Shown one piece after another: positions 1 through 7,189 of a stretch of 34,267 nucleotides of DNA. The stretch's first letter is position 1. Each line of letters opens with the position of its first letter. Below the pieces are notes generated by a model. The model saw nothing but the letters and a program-made list of their open reading frames with translations, made no database searches and was not told the origin of the DNA. Made by a program: the position numbers and the translations under genes. Source of the stretch: an uncultured Eubacteriales bacterium (lineage in GTDB: Bacteria; Bacillota; Clostridia; Oscillospirales; Oscillospiraceae); NCBI GenBank assembly GCA_900319635.1, contig ONPF01000021.1, forward strand, positions 1-34,267, given 5' to 3'.

Positions 1-355
1 GCGCTGCCAGTGGCAGGATTCCGGTTACGCGCTGCCGGTGGCAGAAAAAGCGTGACCGGAATCTCCGCAGCCGCGCCGTTGGCGGGCCGTCGTGAAACAC
101 GCCCGCCAACGGCAAATGCGGCAAGGCGTTCAGAAGCGAAGCCGGAATTTCCGCAGCGGAAGATTCCCCCGGCGGGGGAAATGTCCGCGAAGCGGACAAA
201 AGGGGGGAGGACGAAAAACGCAAGCAAACGAATGTGCGCAGCGTTTTTCGGGCACCGCAAGGCGGAGGTGGCACGGCAAGCGCAGCGCAGCCGTGACGAA
301 AGGGGTTCATTCCACTTCATTGTGCTTCATTGCTTCATTCTTTCATTCCTTCCTT
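1..355. repeat. Non-coding region rich in palindromes
   Basis: No credible gene is seen here; the open frames have random composition and no ribosome site. The stretch holds two direct copies of a 16-bp unit (GCGCTGCC A/G GTGGCAG) at 1-16 and 29-44, each nearly self-complementary. A perfect 13-bp inverted repeat lies at 75-87/101-113. Two short-loop hairpins lie at 164-170/174-180 and 182-188/192-198. A run of imperfect TTCATT repeats spans about 307-350. This looks like extragenic repeat sequence at the far end of the rsmG transcript; its function is unknown. Confidence 0.5.
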
Positions 356-399
356 GAAAAAGAATCCTCTTTGACGAACATCAAAGAGGATTCTTTTTC
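356..399 (-). terminator. Terminator hairpin overlapping the rsmG 3' end
   Basis: A perfect 19-bp inverted repeat (356-374 with 381-399) has a 6-nt loop, and the A/T-rich outer ends give a U-rich tail on either strand. The rsmG stop codon (complement of 381-383) lies inside it, so the last rsmG codons (KKNPL-stop) are encoded by the 381-399 arm of the hairpin itself. Confidence 0.8.
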
Positions 400-1070
400 A
401 TCTGTCCCCACTTGCGGGGATATTTTTTCGGCGTTTCGGATACTTTGCGGATGAGCACCGCGTTGTGCCGCAGCTCCGTGCCGGGGACGGCGTATTCCGC
501 CACCCGCTCCACTTCGCCGCCCAGGAGCCGGATGCCCTTTTCCGCCTCCCGCAGCTCCTCCGTGACCTCCGGGCCCTTCATGGCAGCGAAGACGCCGCCC
601 AGCTTCACGAAGGGCAGGCACAGCTCCGCAAGCAGGTTGAGCCGCGCCACCGCCCGGGAGCAGGCCACGTCAAAGCTCTGCCGCAGCTCGCCCGGCGCCT
701 CCTCCGCCCGGGCGTGGAGGCACTGCACGTCGGCAAAACCCAGCTCGCCGCACACGGTCGACAAAAAGCGCAGGCGCTTGTCCAGACTGTCCAGCAGGGT
801 CAGCTCCGTCTCCGGGCGCAGGATCTTCAGCACCATTCCGGGAAAGCCCGCGCCGGTGCCCACGTCGATCACCCGTTTGCCGCTCAAATCCACCAGTTCC
901 GCAAGGGCCGCGCAGTCCAGAAAATGGAGCCGCGCCGTGTCCTCCTCGCCGGAGATGGCCGTCAGATTCATGACGGCGTTCCACTCGGTGAGCAGCTCGT
1001 AATAGCGGCGGAAGCGCCGCAGCGCCGTCTCGTCCAGGGGCAGGCTCTGCCGCAGGATCTCCTCCAGCAT
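381..1070 (-). CDS. rsmG: 16S rRNA (guanine-527-N7)-methyltransferase RsmG (GidB)
   Basis: This cytoplasmic SAM-dependent enzyme methylates G527 of 16S rRNA in the 30S decoding region; in other bacteria its loss gives low-level streptomycin resistance. The 229-residue product has the usual family length. Visible motifs are NLTAI (35-39), HFLDC (49-53), the SAM-binding loop DVGTGAGFPG (69-78), the acidic strand end LLDS (about 92-95) and the SRAV motif (138-141). ATG at 1068-1070 lies 4 nt after the stop of the TSCPD gene, so the two are almost certainly co-transcribed and coupled. The C-terminal tail (KYPRKWGQMKKNPL) is an odd basic extension running into the terminator hairpin. In many Firmicutes rsmG follows mnmG; that neighbour is not visible here. 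Confidence 0.95.
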   Translation of the reverse strand: MLEEILRQSLPLDETALRRFRRYYELLTEWNAVMNLTAISGEEDTARLHFLDCAALAELVDLSGKRVIDVGTGAGFPGMVLKILRPETELTLLDSLDKRLRFLSTVCGELGFADVQCLHARAEEAPGELRQSFDVACSRAVARLNLLAELCLPFVKLGGVFAAMKGPEVTEELREAEKGIRLLGGEVERVAEYAVPGTELRHNAVLIRKVSETPKKYPRKWGQMKKNPL

Positions 1071-1074
1071 GGGC

Positions 1075-1326
1075 TTATTCCCCGTCCCGGCAGGCCTTCA
1101 GCGCCTTGGCCAGCTGATCCGGGCAGGAGGTGGGCTTGCCGCCGCAGCGGATGCCCTCCATACGCCGGATGGCCTCCTCCACGTCCATGCCAACCACAAG
1201 GCGGGAGATGCCCTGCAGATTGCCGTTGCAGCCGCCCAGCACCTCTACCTTTTGGATCTTGCCGTCTTCGACCTCCACGTCCATGCGCTGGGAGCAGACG
1301 CCCTGGGGATAGTAGGTATACTGCAT
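1075..1326 (-). CDS. TSCPD domain-containing small protein (TIGR03905-like)
   Basis: An 83-residue protein with the hallmark Thr-Ser-Cys-Pro-Asp motif near residues 66-70 and further conserved-looking cysteines in CSQR (11-14), GGCNGN (31-36) and RCGG (60-63). The family is widespread in clostridia; the related TSCPD module occurs at the end of some class II ribonucleotide reductases, and no enzymatic role is established for the stand-alone form. A metal- or thiol-binding role is only a guess from the cysteines. ATG at 1324-1326 was chosen because AAGGAG (complement of 1335-1340) lies at ideal spacing and the longer open frame upstream runs antisense through spoIIP. It is the first gene of a two-gene unit with rsmG. 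Confidence 0.85.
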   Translation of the reverse strand: MQYTYYPQGVCSQRMDVEVEDGKIQKVEVLGGCNGNLQGISRLVVGMDVEEAIRRMEGIRCGGKPTSCPDQLAKALKACRDGE

Positions 1327-1349
1327 AAAATCAACTCCTTTTCCCGTCG

Positions 1350-1378
1350 AATATACCATATTTTCCGGGCATTTGCAA
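1350..1378 (-). promoter_or_regulatory. Sigma-A promoter for TSCPD gene-rsmG
   Basis: Read on the minus strand: TTGCAA (1373-1378), a 17-bp spacer, then TATATT (1350-1355). The -10 box lies about 24 bp ahead of the start codon, giving a very short leader. Confidence 0.75.
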
Positions 1379-1385
1379 GCCAGAG

Positions 1386-1414
1386 AACTATTCATAGCCC
1401 GCCGCGCATAGAAT
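1386..1414 (+). promoter_or_regulatory. Candidate sigma-E-type sporulation promoter for spoIIP
   Basis: AACTATT (1386-1392), 14 bp, CATAGAAT (1407-1414). The -10 element is close to the B. subtilis sigma-E consensus (CATACAnT) at the expected spacing; the -35 match is weaker. Mother-cell expression of spoIIP is expected from established knowledge, which supports the call. It is inferred from sequence likeness only. Confidence 0.4.
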
Positions 1415-1440
1415 ACTCTTTGAGAACAACAAAAGGGGGC

Positions 1441-2514
1441 ATGCCTGTGCGCATTTCCGGGAAACTTGCAATCTTCGGCGCGGCGGCGCTGCTGAGTCTG
1501 CTGCTGTCGGGCACGGGCGTCTATGACCGCGCCGCCGCGCTGCACCGAGAGCGGGTGGAGGCAGGGCGGATGAGAAACGTGGTGCTGCTCACGCCGGACA
1601 GGCCGCAGCCCACCGCGCCGCCGACGGCGACGGAGCCGCCCGAGACGGAGCCGGTGGCGGAGACCGCCGCCCTGCCGGAGGCAACAGGCGTGCCGGAGGA
1701 GGAGCCGGAGATCCTCTCCTCCGTGATGGACAGCTCCCCCTCCGCAGACATCCGCCCCACCACCATCTCCGGCGGGCTGAAGCTCAAAAACGAGACCGGC
1801 TACACCGTGGACGTGGAGCAGATCCTGCAGGAGGGCCCCCAGCTGCGTCTGCCGGCGGAGGGGCCTCAGATCCTGATCATCCACACCCACGGCAGCGAGG
1901 CCTACACCCCCGCCGGGCTGGATCGCTACCAGACCGACGACCCCAACCGCACCGAGGACTGCCACTACAACGTCATCCGCGTGGGCGATGAGTTGGCCTC
2001 GCGGCTGGAGGAGCAGGGGCTGCGGGTGCTGCACGACCGGGAGATCTACGATTACCCCAGCTACACCGGCTCCTACGGCCGCTCGGCGGAGGCGGTGGAG
2101 CGCTATCTGGAGGAGTACCCGGACATCGCCGTGGTCATCGACCTGCACCGGGACGCGCTGGGCGCAGGGGGCGTGGTCTACAAGACCATGGCCGAGGAGG
2201 AGGGTACCGTGGCCAGCCAGATCATGATCCTGGTGGGCACGGACGACAGCGGTCTGGAGCACCCCAACTGGCGCTCAAACCTCTCGCTCGCCCTGTACCT
2301 GCAGGACGCCGTCACCCGCGAGCACCCCACGCTGATGCGCCCGGTGTCCCTGGTACCCCAGCGCTACAACCAGCAGCTCACCGGCGGCTCGCTGATCCTG
2401 GAGGTGGGCTGCAGCGGCAACACCCTGCAGGAGGCGCTGGCCGCCGTGCGGCTCTTCGCCGGGGCGGCGGGGCCGGCCCTGCTGGCGCTGGCGGAGGCGC
2501 CGGGGGAAAACTGA
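1441..2514 (+). CDS. spoIIP: Stage II sporulation protein P (SpoIIP), amidase/endopeptidase
   Basis: SpoIIP is the peptidoglycan hydrolase of the SpoIIDMP complex that thins septal wall and drives engulfment of the forespore. The 357-residue product has an N-terminal membrane segment (about residues 9-26), a Pro/Glu/Thr-rich linker (52-100) and a C-terminal catalytic domain. That domain carries the zinc/catalytic motifs HTHGSEAY (148-155), DLHRDA (234-239) and the LEVG glutamate (E321). The start is ATG 1441, preceded by AGGGGG; longer in-frame extensions upstream cross the divergent gene and were rejected. In B. subtilis the gene follows gpr; here it stands alone, divergent from the TSCPD-rsmG pair. 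Its presence is the clearest sign that the host is, or descends from, a spore former. Confidence 0.95.
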   Translation: MPVRISGKLAIFGAAALLSLLLSGTGVYDRAAALHRERVEAGRMRNVVLLTPDRPQPTAPPTATEPPETEPVAETAALPEATGVPEEEPEILSSVMDSSPSADIRPTTISGGLKLKNETGYTVDVEQILQEGPQLRLPAEGPQILIIHTHGSEAYTPAGLDRYQTDDPNRTEDCHYNVIRVGDELASRLEEQGLRVLHDREIYDYPSYTGSYGRSAEAVERYLEEYPDIAVVIDLHRDALGAGGVVYKTMAEEEGTVASQIMILVGTDDSGLEHPNWRSNLSLALYLQDAVTREHPTLMRPVSLVPQRYNQQLTGGSLILEVGCSGNTLQEALAAVRLFAGAAGPALLALAEAPGEN

Positions 2515-2516
2515 AT

Positions 2517-2559
2517 TTTTTGTAAAGTGCTTTACAAAAAGGCGTTCTTCTGGTACATT
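2517..2559 (+). promoter_or_regulatory. Rubrerythrin promoter with overlapping palindromic operator
   Basis: A perfect palindrome with 11-bp arms and a 2-bp centre spans 2517-2540 (TTTTTGTAAAG/CTTTACAAAAA). Its right arm contains the -35 box TTTACA (2531-2536), followed by a 17-bp spacer and the -10 box TACATT (2554-2559). A repressor bound here would block RNA polymerase. The motif is not the PerR box known for peroxide control in Firmicutes. It also lies just after the spoIIP stop and could weakly aid termination, but the 2-nt centre suits a protein-binding site better. Confidence 0.6.
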
Positions 2560-2612
2560 GAGGGCAAGCGAAATCCCAATAAAACCACTTCTATGACAGG
2601 AGGATTTTTACC

Positions 2613-3179
2613 ATGAAGAAATGGGTATGTCCCGTATGCGGTTACGTTCATGAGGGCGACACGCCCCCCGAGAAGTGCCCCATCTGCAAGGTTCCCGGCG
2701 AGCGCTTTACGCTGCAGGCCGAGGAGCTGAGCTGGGCGGCCGAGCATGTGCTGGGCGTTGGCAAGGTCTTCGGCGCCGATGTGCCCGAGGATGTGAAAGA
2801 AGAAATCATCAAGGGTCTCCGCTCCAATTTTGAGGGCGAGTGCAGCGAGGTCGGTATGTACCTGGCCATGGCCCGCGTGGCCGAGCGGGAAGGCTATCCC
2901 GAGATCGGCGAGTACTGGAAGAAGGCCGGTCTGGAAGAGGCCGAGCACGCCGCCAAGTTCGCCGAGCTTCTGGGCGAGGTGCTGACCGACAGCACCAAGA
3001 AGAACCTGGCCATGCGCGTCGACGCCGAGAACGGCGCCACCGCCGGCAAGTTCGAGCTGGCCAAGCTTGCCAAGAAGTACAACCTGGACGCCATCCACGA
3101 CACCGTACATGAGATGGCCCGCGACGAGGCCCGCCACGGCAAGGCCTTCAAGGGCCTGCTGGAGAGATATTTCAAGTAA
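2613..3179 (+). CDS. Reversed rubrerythrin (N-terminal rubredoxin + ferritin-like diiron domain)
   Basis: A non-haem NADH-dependent peroxidase of anaerobes that reduces H2O2 (and in some cases O2) in the cytoplasm. The rubredoxin domain comes first, with iron ligands C6/C9 and C22/C25. The ferritin-like four-helix domain follows from about residue 55, with diiron-ligand motifs FEGEC (73-77), EEAEH (108-112), AEN (138-140) and DEARH (171-175). This order (rubredoxin at the N terminus) marks the reversed class known from Clostridium acetobutylicum. Length is 188 residues. The start has AGGAGG at ideal distance. A rubredoxin gene lies 525 bp downstream and is the likely electron donor. The 3' end is duplicated downstream (3601-3660), see that entry. 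Confidence 0.93.
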   Translation: MKKWVCPVCGYVHEGDTPPEKCPICKVPGERFTLQAEELSWAAEHVLGVGKVFGADVPEDVKEEIIKGLRSNFEGECSEVGMYLAMARVAEREGYPEIGEYWKKAGLEEAEHAAKFAELLGEVLTDSTKKNLAMRVDAENGATAGKFELAKLAKKYNLDAIHDTVHEMARDEARHGKAFKGLLERYFK

Positions 3180-3182
3180 GCA

Positions 3183-3605
3183 ATGGCCAAAAAGCGAAGG
3201 AACCGCAACGGGCCGCCGAAGGGAGCCGTCATTCTTTACAAGGAATCTCCCCAAAGAAAGTGGATCCATCAATGGTGGCCGCCGAAGGGTTCCGCCGCGT
3301 TTTTCTGCAGGGGTTCTGACGCCGAATTCAAGCGAGCGCACCCCATCGGGTACGGCTTTCTGGTCGCTCTGGGGATCTTCGCCTTACTGCTTCCATACTG
3401 TGTTTATGCTCTTTATACCCTGATTGTCCTGTCTGCTGCAAGCGGCTGGCTCATTCTCGGCGGAGTTGGCGCCTTTATCATCGGCATCGGACTGTTCAAT
3501 TTTGTTGCAATCATCATCAGGCAGTACCTTGGGCACTGGATTTCCCTTCTTTCTTTTTTGATTGGCGGCATCATGGTTGTGGTCAGCCTGCGCTTTCTGC
3601 GATGA
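3183..3605 (+). CDS. Small multi-pass membrane protein of unknown function
   Basis: A 140-residue product with a basic, soluble N-terminal third (about residues 1-50, many Lys/Arg/Trp/Pro) followed by hydrophobic segments at roughly 55-77, 80-110 and 118-137. No family was recognised. It begins 3 nt after the rubrerythrin stop, with no good ribosome site, so translation may depend on coupling. Its TGA stop (3603-3605) is formed inside a sequence copied from the rubrerythrin 3' end, showing that the gene lies between two copies of that end. The T-rich composition of the membrane part differs from the flanking genes. Whether it is expressed, and whether it takes part in oxidative stress defence, cannot be told from sequence. 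Confidence 0.6.
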   Translation: MAKKRRNRNGPPKGAVILYKESPQRKWIHQWWPPKGSAAFFCRGSDAEFKRAHPIGYGFLVALGIFALLLPYCVYALYTLIVLSAASGWLILGGVGAFIIGIGLFNFVAIIIRQYLGHWISLLSFLIGGIMVVVSLRFLR

Positions 3606-3660
3606 GGCCCGCCGCGGCAAGACCTTCAAGGGCCTGCTGGACCGCTACTTCGGCAGGTAA
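3601..3660 (+). pseudogene. Remnant of a second rubrerythrin 3' end
   Basis: Nineteen codons plus stop read DEARRGKTFKGLLDRYFGR, matching the end of the intact rubrerythrin ([18 protein letters not shown]). The first 41 bases are identical at 38 positions to 3123-3163. There is no start codon or upstream coding part in this frame. It is best explained as the tail of a former tandem or original rubrerythrin copy, separated from the rest by the membrane-protein segment. Confidence 0.85.
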
Positions 3661-3703
3661 AGCGCGATTCTAGGATTCCAACAATTTACAGGAGGAAAAA
3701 ATT

Positions 3704-3838
3704 ATGAAGTATGTTTGCACTGTTTGCGGCTGGGTCTATGACGAGGACGAGGCCGGCGTGAAGTGGGAAGATCTGCCCGAAGACTTCGCCTGCGAGCTCT
3801 GCGGCGTCGGCAAGGACATGTTCGAGCCCGAAGCCTGA
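3704..3838 (+). CDS. Rubredoxin (short form)
   Basis: A 44-residue one-iron electron carrier. The two Cys-x-x-Cys knuckles are C5/C8 (CTVCG) and C30/C33 (CELCG), with the typical aromatic and acidic residues between (Y12, W21, F28). It is shorter than the usual 52-54 residues because the central loop is reduced. ATG 3704 is preceded by a strong AGGAGG (3691-3696). It probably passes electrons from an NAD(P)H:rubredoxin reductase to the rubrerythrin upstream; that pairing is known from clostridia, and the link here is by context. The gene is too short for common ORF cut-offs. Confidence 0.92.
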   Translation: MKYVCTVCGWVYDEDEAGVKWEDLPEDFACELCGVGKDMFEPEA

Positions 3839-3845
3839 ATTCCGT

Positions 3846-3996
3846 CGTAGGGGAGGGCCTTGTGCCCTCCCGTGCGGCACATAGGGCTGATCGTATGAGA
3901 AATGTGGGGCGAATTCGTGCCAAAACGCGAATTCGCCCCACTTTTTCTATGTTTTGCACCTGATCCCGCCGGGCGGGGCAAGCCGCCGCCCCTACG
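3846..3996. repeat. Extragenic repeat, copy A (CGTAGGGG ... CCCCTACG)
   Basis: An 8-bp terminal inverted repeat (3846-3853 and 3989-3996) bounds a 151-bp unit. Its core is a hairpin built on GGCGAATTCG, followed by the conserved stretch ACCTGATCC-GCCGGG (3958-3973). The same plan recurs at 21889-22088, and the right edge recurs at 10244-10261. It fills the gap between rubredoxin and the 3' end of sbcC. Confidence 0.7.
3904..3946 (+). terminator. Hairpin terminator after rubredoxin
   Basis: A perfect 14-bp stem (3904-3917 with 3928-3941), 10-nt loop, then TTTTT (3942-3946) on the plus strand. It is also the core of the extragenic repeat and sits between two convergent transcription units, so it may act on both. 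Confidence 0.7.
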
Positions 3997-4003
3997 GCTG
4001 GTT

Positions 4004-7000
4004 TTATGCCAGCTCCAAACTCAGGCTGCTGCCCTTCTCGCCGTGCTTTACCCGGATCTTTTGGGGGATGCTCTCGCTGAGCTTATCCACATGGGAGATG
4101 ATGCCCACCAGGCGCTCGCCCTCGGTGAGACCGTTCAGCACCTCCAGCGCCTTGTCCAGCACGTCGTCGCTGAGAGTGCCGAAGCCCTCGTCGATGAAGA
4201 GCGCGTCCATCCGCTTGCCCCCGGCGTGGTTCTGCACCACGTCCGAGAGTCCCAGCGCCAGGGACAGCGAGGTGAAGAAGGTCTCGCCGCCGGAGAGGGT
4301 GGCGGAGCCCCGCTGCAGGCCGGTGTTGTTGTCCAGCACCTCGATCTCCAGCCCGGCCTTGGCGTTGCGCCGGTCGGCGCCCAGCTTGTGGATCAGCTCG
4401 TAGCGGCCGCCGCTCATGCGCTCCATGCGCCGGTTGGCCGCCTCCAGGATCTCCCGGAACACCGCCCCCATGACGTAGCGGTCAAAGCTGAGCTTGCCGC
4501 CCTCGCTGTTCACGCCAACCGCCAGCGCCGCCAGATTCTCCAGCCGCCGCCAGGCGTCCTCCGTGCCAGCCAGGGCGTTTTTCGCCTCCGCCGCCCGCTC
4601 CAGAACCTGCCGGTGCTTCTGGAGAAGCCCCTCTTTTTGCAGGCATTCCTCGTTTGCCGATTGATACTGCTCGCCCAGGGTCCGGAGCTGCTCCTCCAGG
4701 GCGGCCAGATCGGTGTAGCTCTTCCCCTCCGTCTGCTCCCGCAGCTGCGCAAGGCCTTCCCGCGCGTGCCTCAGTTCCCCGTCAAAGTCGGACAAGAGCT
4801 GCTGCTCTCTCTTGAGCCAGAGATCCCCGTCGACGCTCCCGATGGGTGAGAGCGCCTCCTGCACCCGGGCGGGGTTTTCAAAGCCGCAGTCCGCCAGCAC
4901 CCGCTCCTGCTCTTGAAGGGCCTGCTCCTGGGCCAGCGTCAGCTTGTCCACCGAGCTCTCCTTCTCCCGCAGACCGCCCTCCAGCTGGGCGCAGCGCTGC
5001 TTTGCCCCGGCAAGGGCCTCCTCGTGGGCGCGAAGCCGGGCAGAGAGCGCATGCTGCCGCTCTTCCAGCCGCATCTTTTCCTCCACCGCAGAGGCCTCGT
5101 CCGAAAAGGAAAGCTGCTTGCGGATCTCCGCGATGGCGGCCTCCGCCTCTCGGGCTGCGAGAAGCTGCTTCTGCTCCTCCGCCCGGAGCACCTCGATCCG
5201 CTCCGAGAGGTTCTGCCGCGCGTTCTCCTTTTCCTGGAGCTGGCGGCGGCAGTCTTCCCTTTCCGTCTGCCGCTGCCGCGCGGCCGCAAGCGCCGCCGCA
5301 GCGGTTCTTTCATTTTCCGCAGCCTTTTCGATCGCAGCGGGCAGAAGCTTCCCGTCGCTGAGCTGCGCCCAGTCGCCGCAGGCGGGCAAAAGACGCTGTG
5401 CGCGGGCAAGAAGCGTCTGCTTTCTGGTCTCCACCCGGGCCGCAAGGGCCTGGGTTTTTGTCTGCTGTTCGCTGCGGGCCTGCTCCGCCCGGGCCATGGC
5501 CTCCTTCGCCCGGTTCACCGCGTCCTCTCCCGGGGTGTCCTCCCGCCGCAGCGCAAGCTGCCCGAGGTGGCTCCGGCACAGGCGGCTGCCGCAGACCGGA
5601 CAGTCCGCCGCGCCCTTTTCCTTCAGCTCGCCCCGCAGCGTATCGGCCAGCAGCCCCGCCTGCCCGGCGATGAAGCGCCGGTACAGCGCGGCATGGCGCT
5701 CCGCCGCCTCGGCCGCCTCCCCGGTGCGGGCGAGAAGCGCTTCCCGGGCCTGCTCCAGGGTCTTCTCCTGCCGCAGGATCGCCTCCAGCTCTTGCCGGAT
5801 CCCGCTCTCCCCTGTCAGCTCCTCCAGAATTTCGCCGGCCCGCTCCCTTTGATGGGCGCAGGCTTGCGCCTCCGCCTCGACATTTTCCAGCTCCTTGAGC
5901 CGTTCGCCCAGGGCTTGCAGCGCTTCCTCCAGCTTGGCCATTGCCGCGGCCTGTTGCGCGAGCGCATCCCCGGCGCTGTGGGCGGCGGCGTCGGCCGCGT
6001 CCCTGGCCGCCTGCCGCCGATTCAGCTCCCCATAGCGGGGCAGCTGCGCCGCCAGCAGCCCGATCCGGTTGGTGACGGTCTCCAGCTCCTGACAGGCGGA
6101 TGCGTCTGCGTCTACGGCGCGCTGCGCCTCGTCTAAGGTCAGGCGTCCATGCCGCAGCCGCTCCTGCCGGGTCTCGATCTCGGCCAGAAGGCTGTTCAGC
6201 GCGTCATAAGCCAGCTCGGCCTTCCGCAGAGCGGGCAGCGCCTTCCGATAGGCCGCGTCCGCCCGCTGCAGCCGCGCCCGGCGCAGATCCATCTCCTCCT
6301 GCCGCGCCTGGAGCGCCTGTAGGTGCTTCTGTTCCTTGTCGCGTCGGCTCAGCAGGTCGTTCACGCCCTCCGCCGCGCCCTTTTGGGTGTGCAGGGCGGT
6401 GAGCTGCCCGTGGAGGCTCTCCCGGGCGGCGCGGCTTTCCTCCAGCGCAGCCTGCTCCCGTTCCGTAAGCGCCCGCAGGTTCAAAAGCAGCTCCGGGTGC
6501 TCCGGCTGGAAGCCCTCCAGCTCCTCGCCTGTCAGCTCCTCGGGCGGAGTGAACTCCGTCTGCAGCAGCCGGCGCAGCTCCTCGCTGCGGCGCTCCCGGC
6601 GGCGGCGCAGCTCGTCCCGGGCGCCCTGCAGCAGGTTCTGGTACCAGACATAGAGGGAGTTGTCGAAGAGCTGCCCCAGGATCTCGTTTTTCTTGTCGCT
6701 GTCGGCCCGGAGGAACTCCTTGAACTCCCCCTGGGCCAGCATGATGATCTTGCGAAACTGCTCCGCGTTCAGCCCCAGCAGCTCCTCGCAGCGCTCCCGC
6801 ACCCGGTCGCTGCCCTCCAGGGGCGGCCGCTCCGGCTCCTCCAGCGTCGCCGAGACCGTGCCGGAGCCGTACTGATCCTCCGTGCCCCGCTTTTTGGCGA
6901 AGTGGATTTTGCGGGTGACGGTGTAGACCTTCTCCCCCTGGGAAAAGCAGAGCTTCACCACCGTATCGGTGGATTTGGGCACATGGTCGCAGTGCAGCAT

Positions 7001-7189
7001 GTCCCCCCGCCGGTCGTTGCCGCTGGCCACGCCGTAGAGAGCGAACATGATGGCGTCAAAAATGGTGGTCTTGCCGGCGCCGGTGTCCCCCGTCACCAGG
7101 TAGAGGCCCCGCTTGAGCTTGTCAAAGGGCAGCGCCGTTCGCTCCGCATAGGAGCCGAAAGCCGTCATTTCCAGCAAAATCGGTCTCAT
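4004..7189 (-). CDS. sbcC: SbcC, SMC-like ATPase subunit of the SbcCD nuclease
   Basis: SbcC partners SbcD (the bacterial Rad50-Mre11 complex) to cleave hairpins and protein-blocked DNA ends during repair. The 1061-residue protein has the expected order: Walker A GDTGAGKTT (34-42), a Q-loop region near AQGEFKEFL, a long Ala/Glu/Arg-rich coiled coil, and a zinc-hook CPVC (C530/C533) at its apex. A second coiled coil follows, then the ABC signature LSGGE (965-969), Walker B with catalytic Glu (about 996-1002, LFIDEGFG) and an H-loop ISHVD near 1032. Its ATG overlaps the sbcD stop (ATGA), indicating translational coupling. The 3' end abuts the extragenic repeat. All functional motifs look intact. 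Confidence 0.95.
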   Translation of the reverse strand: MRPILLEMTAFGSYAERTALPFDKLKRGLYLVTGDTGAGKTTIFDAIMFALYGVASGNDRRGDMLHCDHVPKSTDTVVKLCFSQGEKVYTVTRKIHFAKKRGTEDQYGSGTVSATLEEPERPPLEGSDRVRERCEELLGLNAEQFRKIIMLAQGEFKEFLRADSDKKNEILGQLFDNSLYVWYQNLLQGARDELRRRRERRSEELRRLLQTEFTPPEELTGEELEGFQPEHPELLLNLRALTEREQAALEESRAARESLHGQLTALHTQKGAAEGVNDLLSRRDKEQKHLQALQARQEEMDLRRARLQRADAAYRKALPALRKAELAYDALNSLLAEIETRQERLRHGRLTLDEAQRAVDADASACQELETVTNRIGLLAAQLPRYGELNRRQAARDAADAAAHSAGDALAQQAAAMAKLEEALQALGERLKELENVEAEAQACAHQRERAGEILEELTGESGIRQELEAILRQEKTLEQAREALLARTGEAAEAAERHAALYRRFIAGQAGLLADTLRGELKEKGAADCPVCGSRLCRSHLGQLALRREDTPGEDAVNRAKEAMARAEQARSEQQTKTQALAARVETRKQTLLARAQRLLPACGDWAQLSDGKLLPAAIEKAAENERTAAAALAAARQRQTEREDCRRQLQEKENARQNLSERIEVLRAEEQKQLLAAREAEAAIAEIRKQLSFSDEASAVEEKMRLEERQHALSARLRAHEEALAGAKQRCAQLEGGLREKESSVDKLTLAQEQALQEQERVLADCGFENPARVQEALSPIGSVDGDLWLKREQQLLSDFDGELRHAREGLAQLREQTEGKSYTDLAALEEQLRTLGEQYQSANEECLQKEGLLQKHRQVLERAAEAKNALAGTEDAWRRLENLAALAVGVNSEGGKLSFDRYVMGAVFREILEAANRRMERMSGGRYELIHKLGADRRNAKAGLEIEVLDNNTGLQRGSATLSGGETFFTSLSLALGLSDVVQNHAGGKRMDALFIDEGFGTLSDDVLDKALEVLNGLTEGERLVGIISHVDKLSESIPQKIRVKHGEKGSSLSLELA

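Noticed and set aside
10-454. Two plus-strand open frames near the left edge
   Set aside because: There is no ribosome site, no protein-like composition, and they run across palindromes and the rsmG terminator.
2517-2540. Simple terminator for spoIIP
   Set aside because: The stem is AT-rich with a 2-nt centre and contains the next gene's -35 box, so an operator is more likely; some terminator effect is not excluded.
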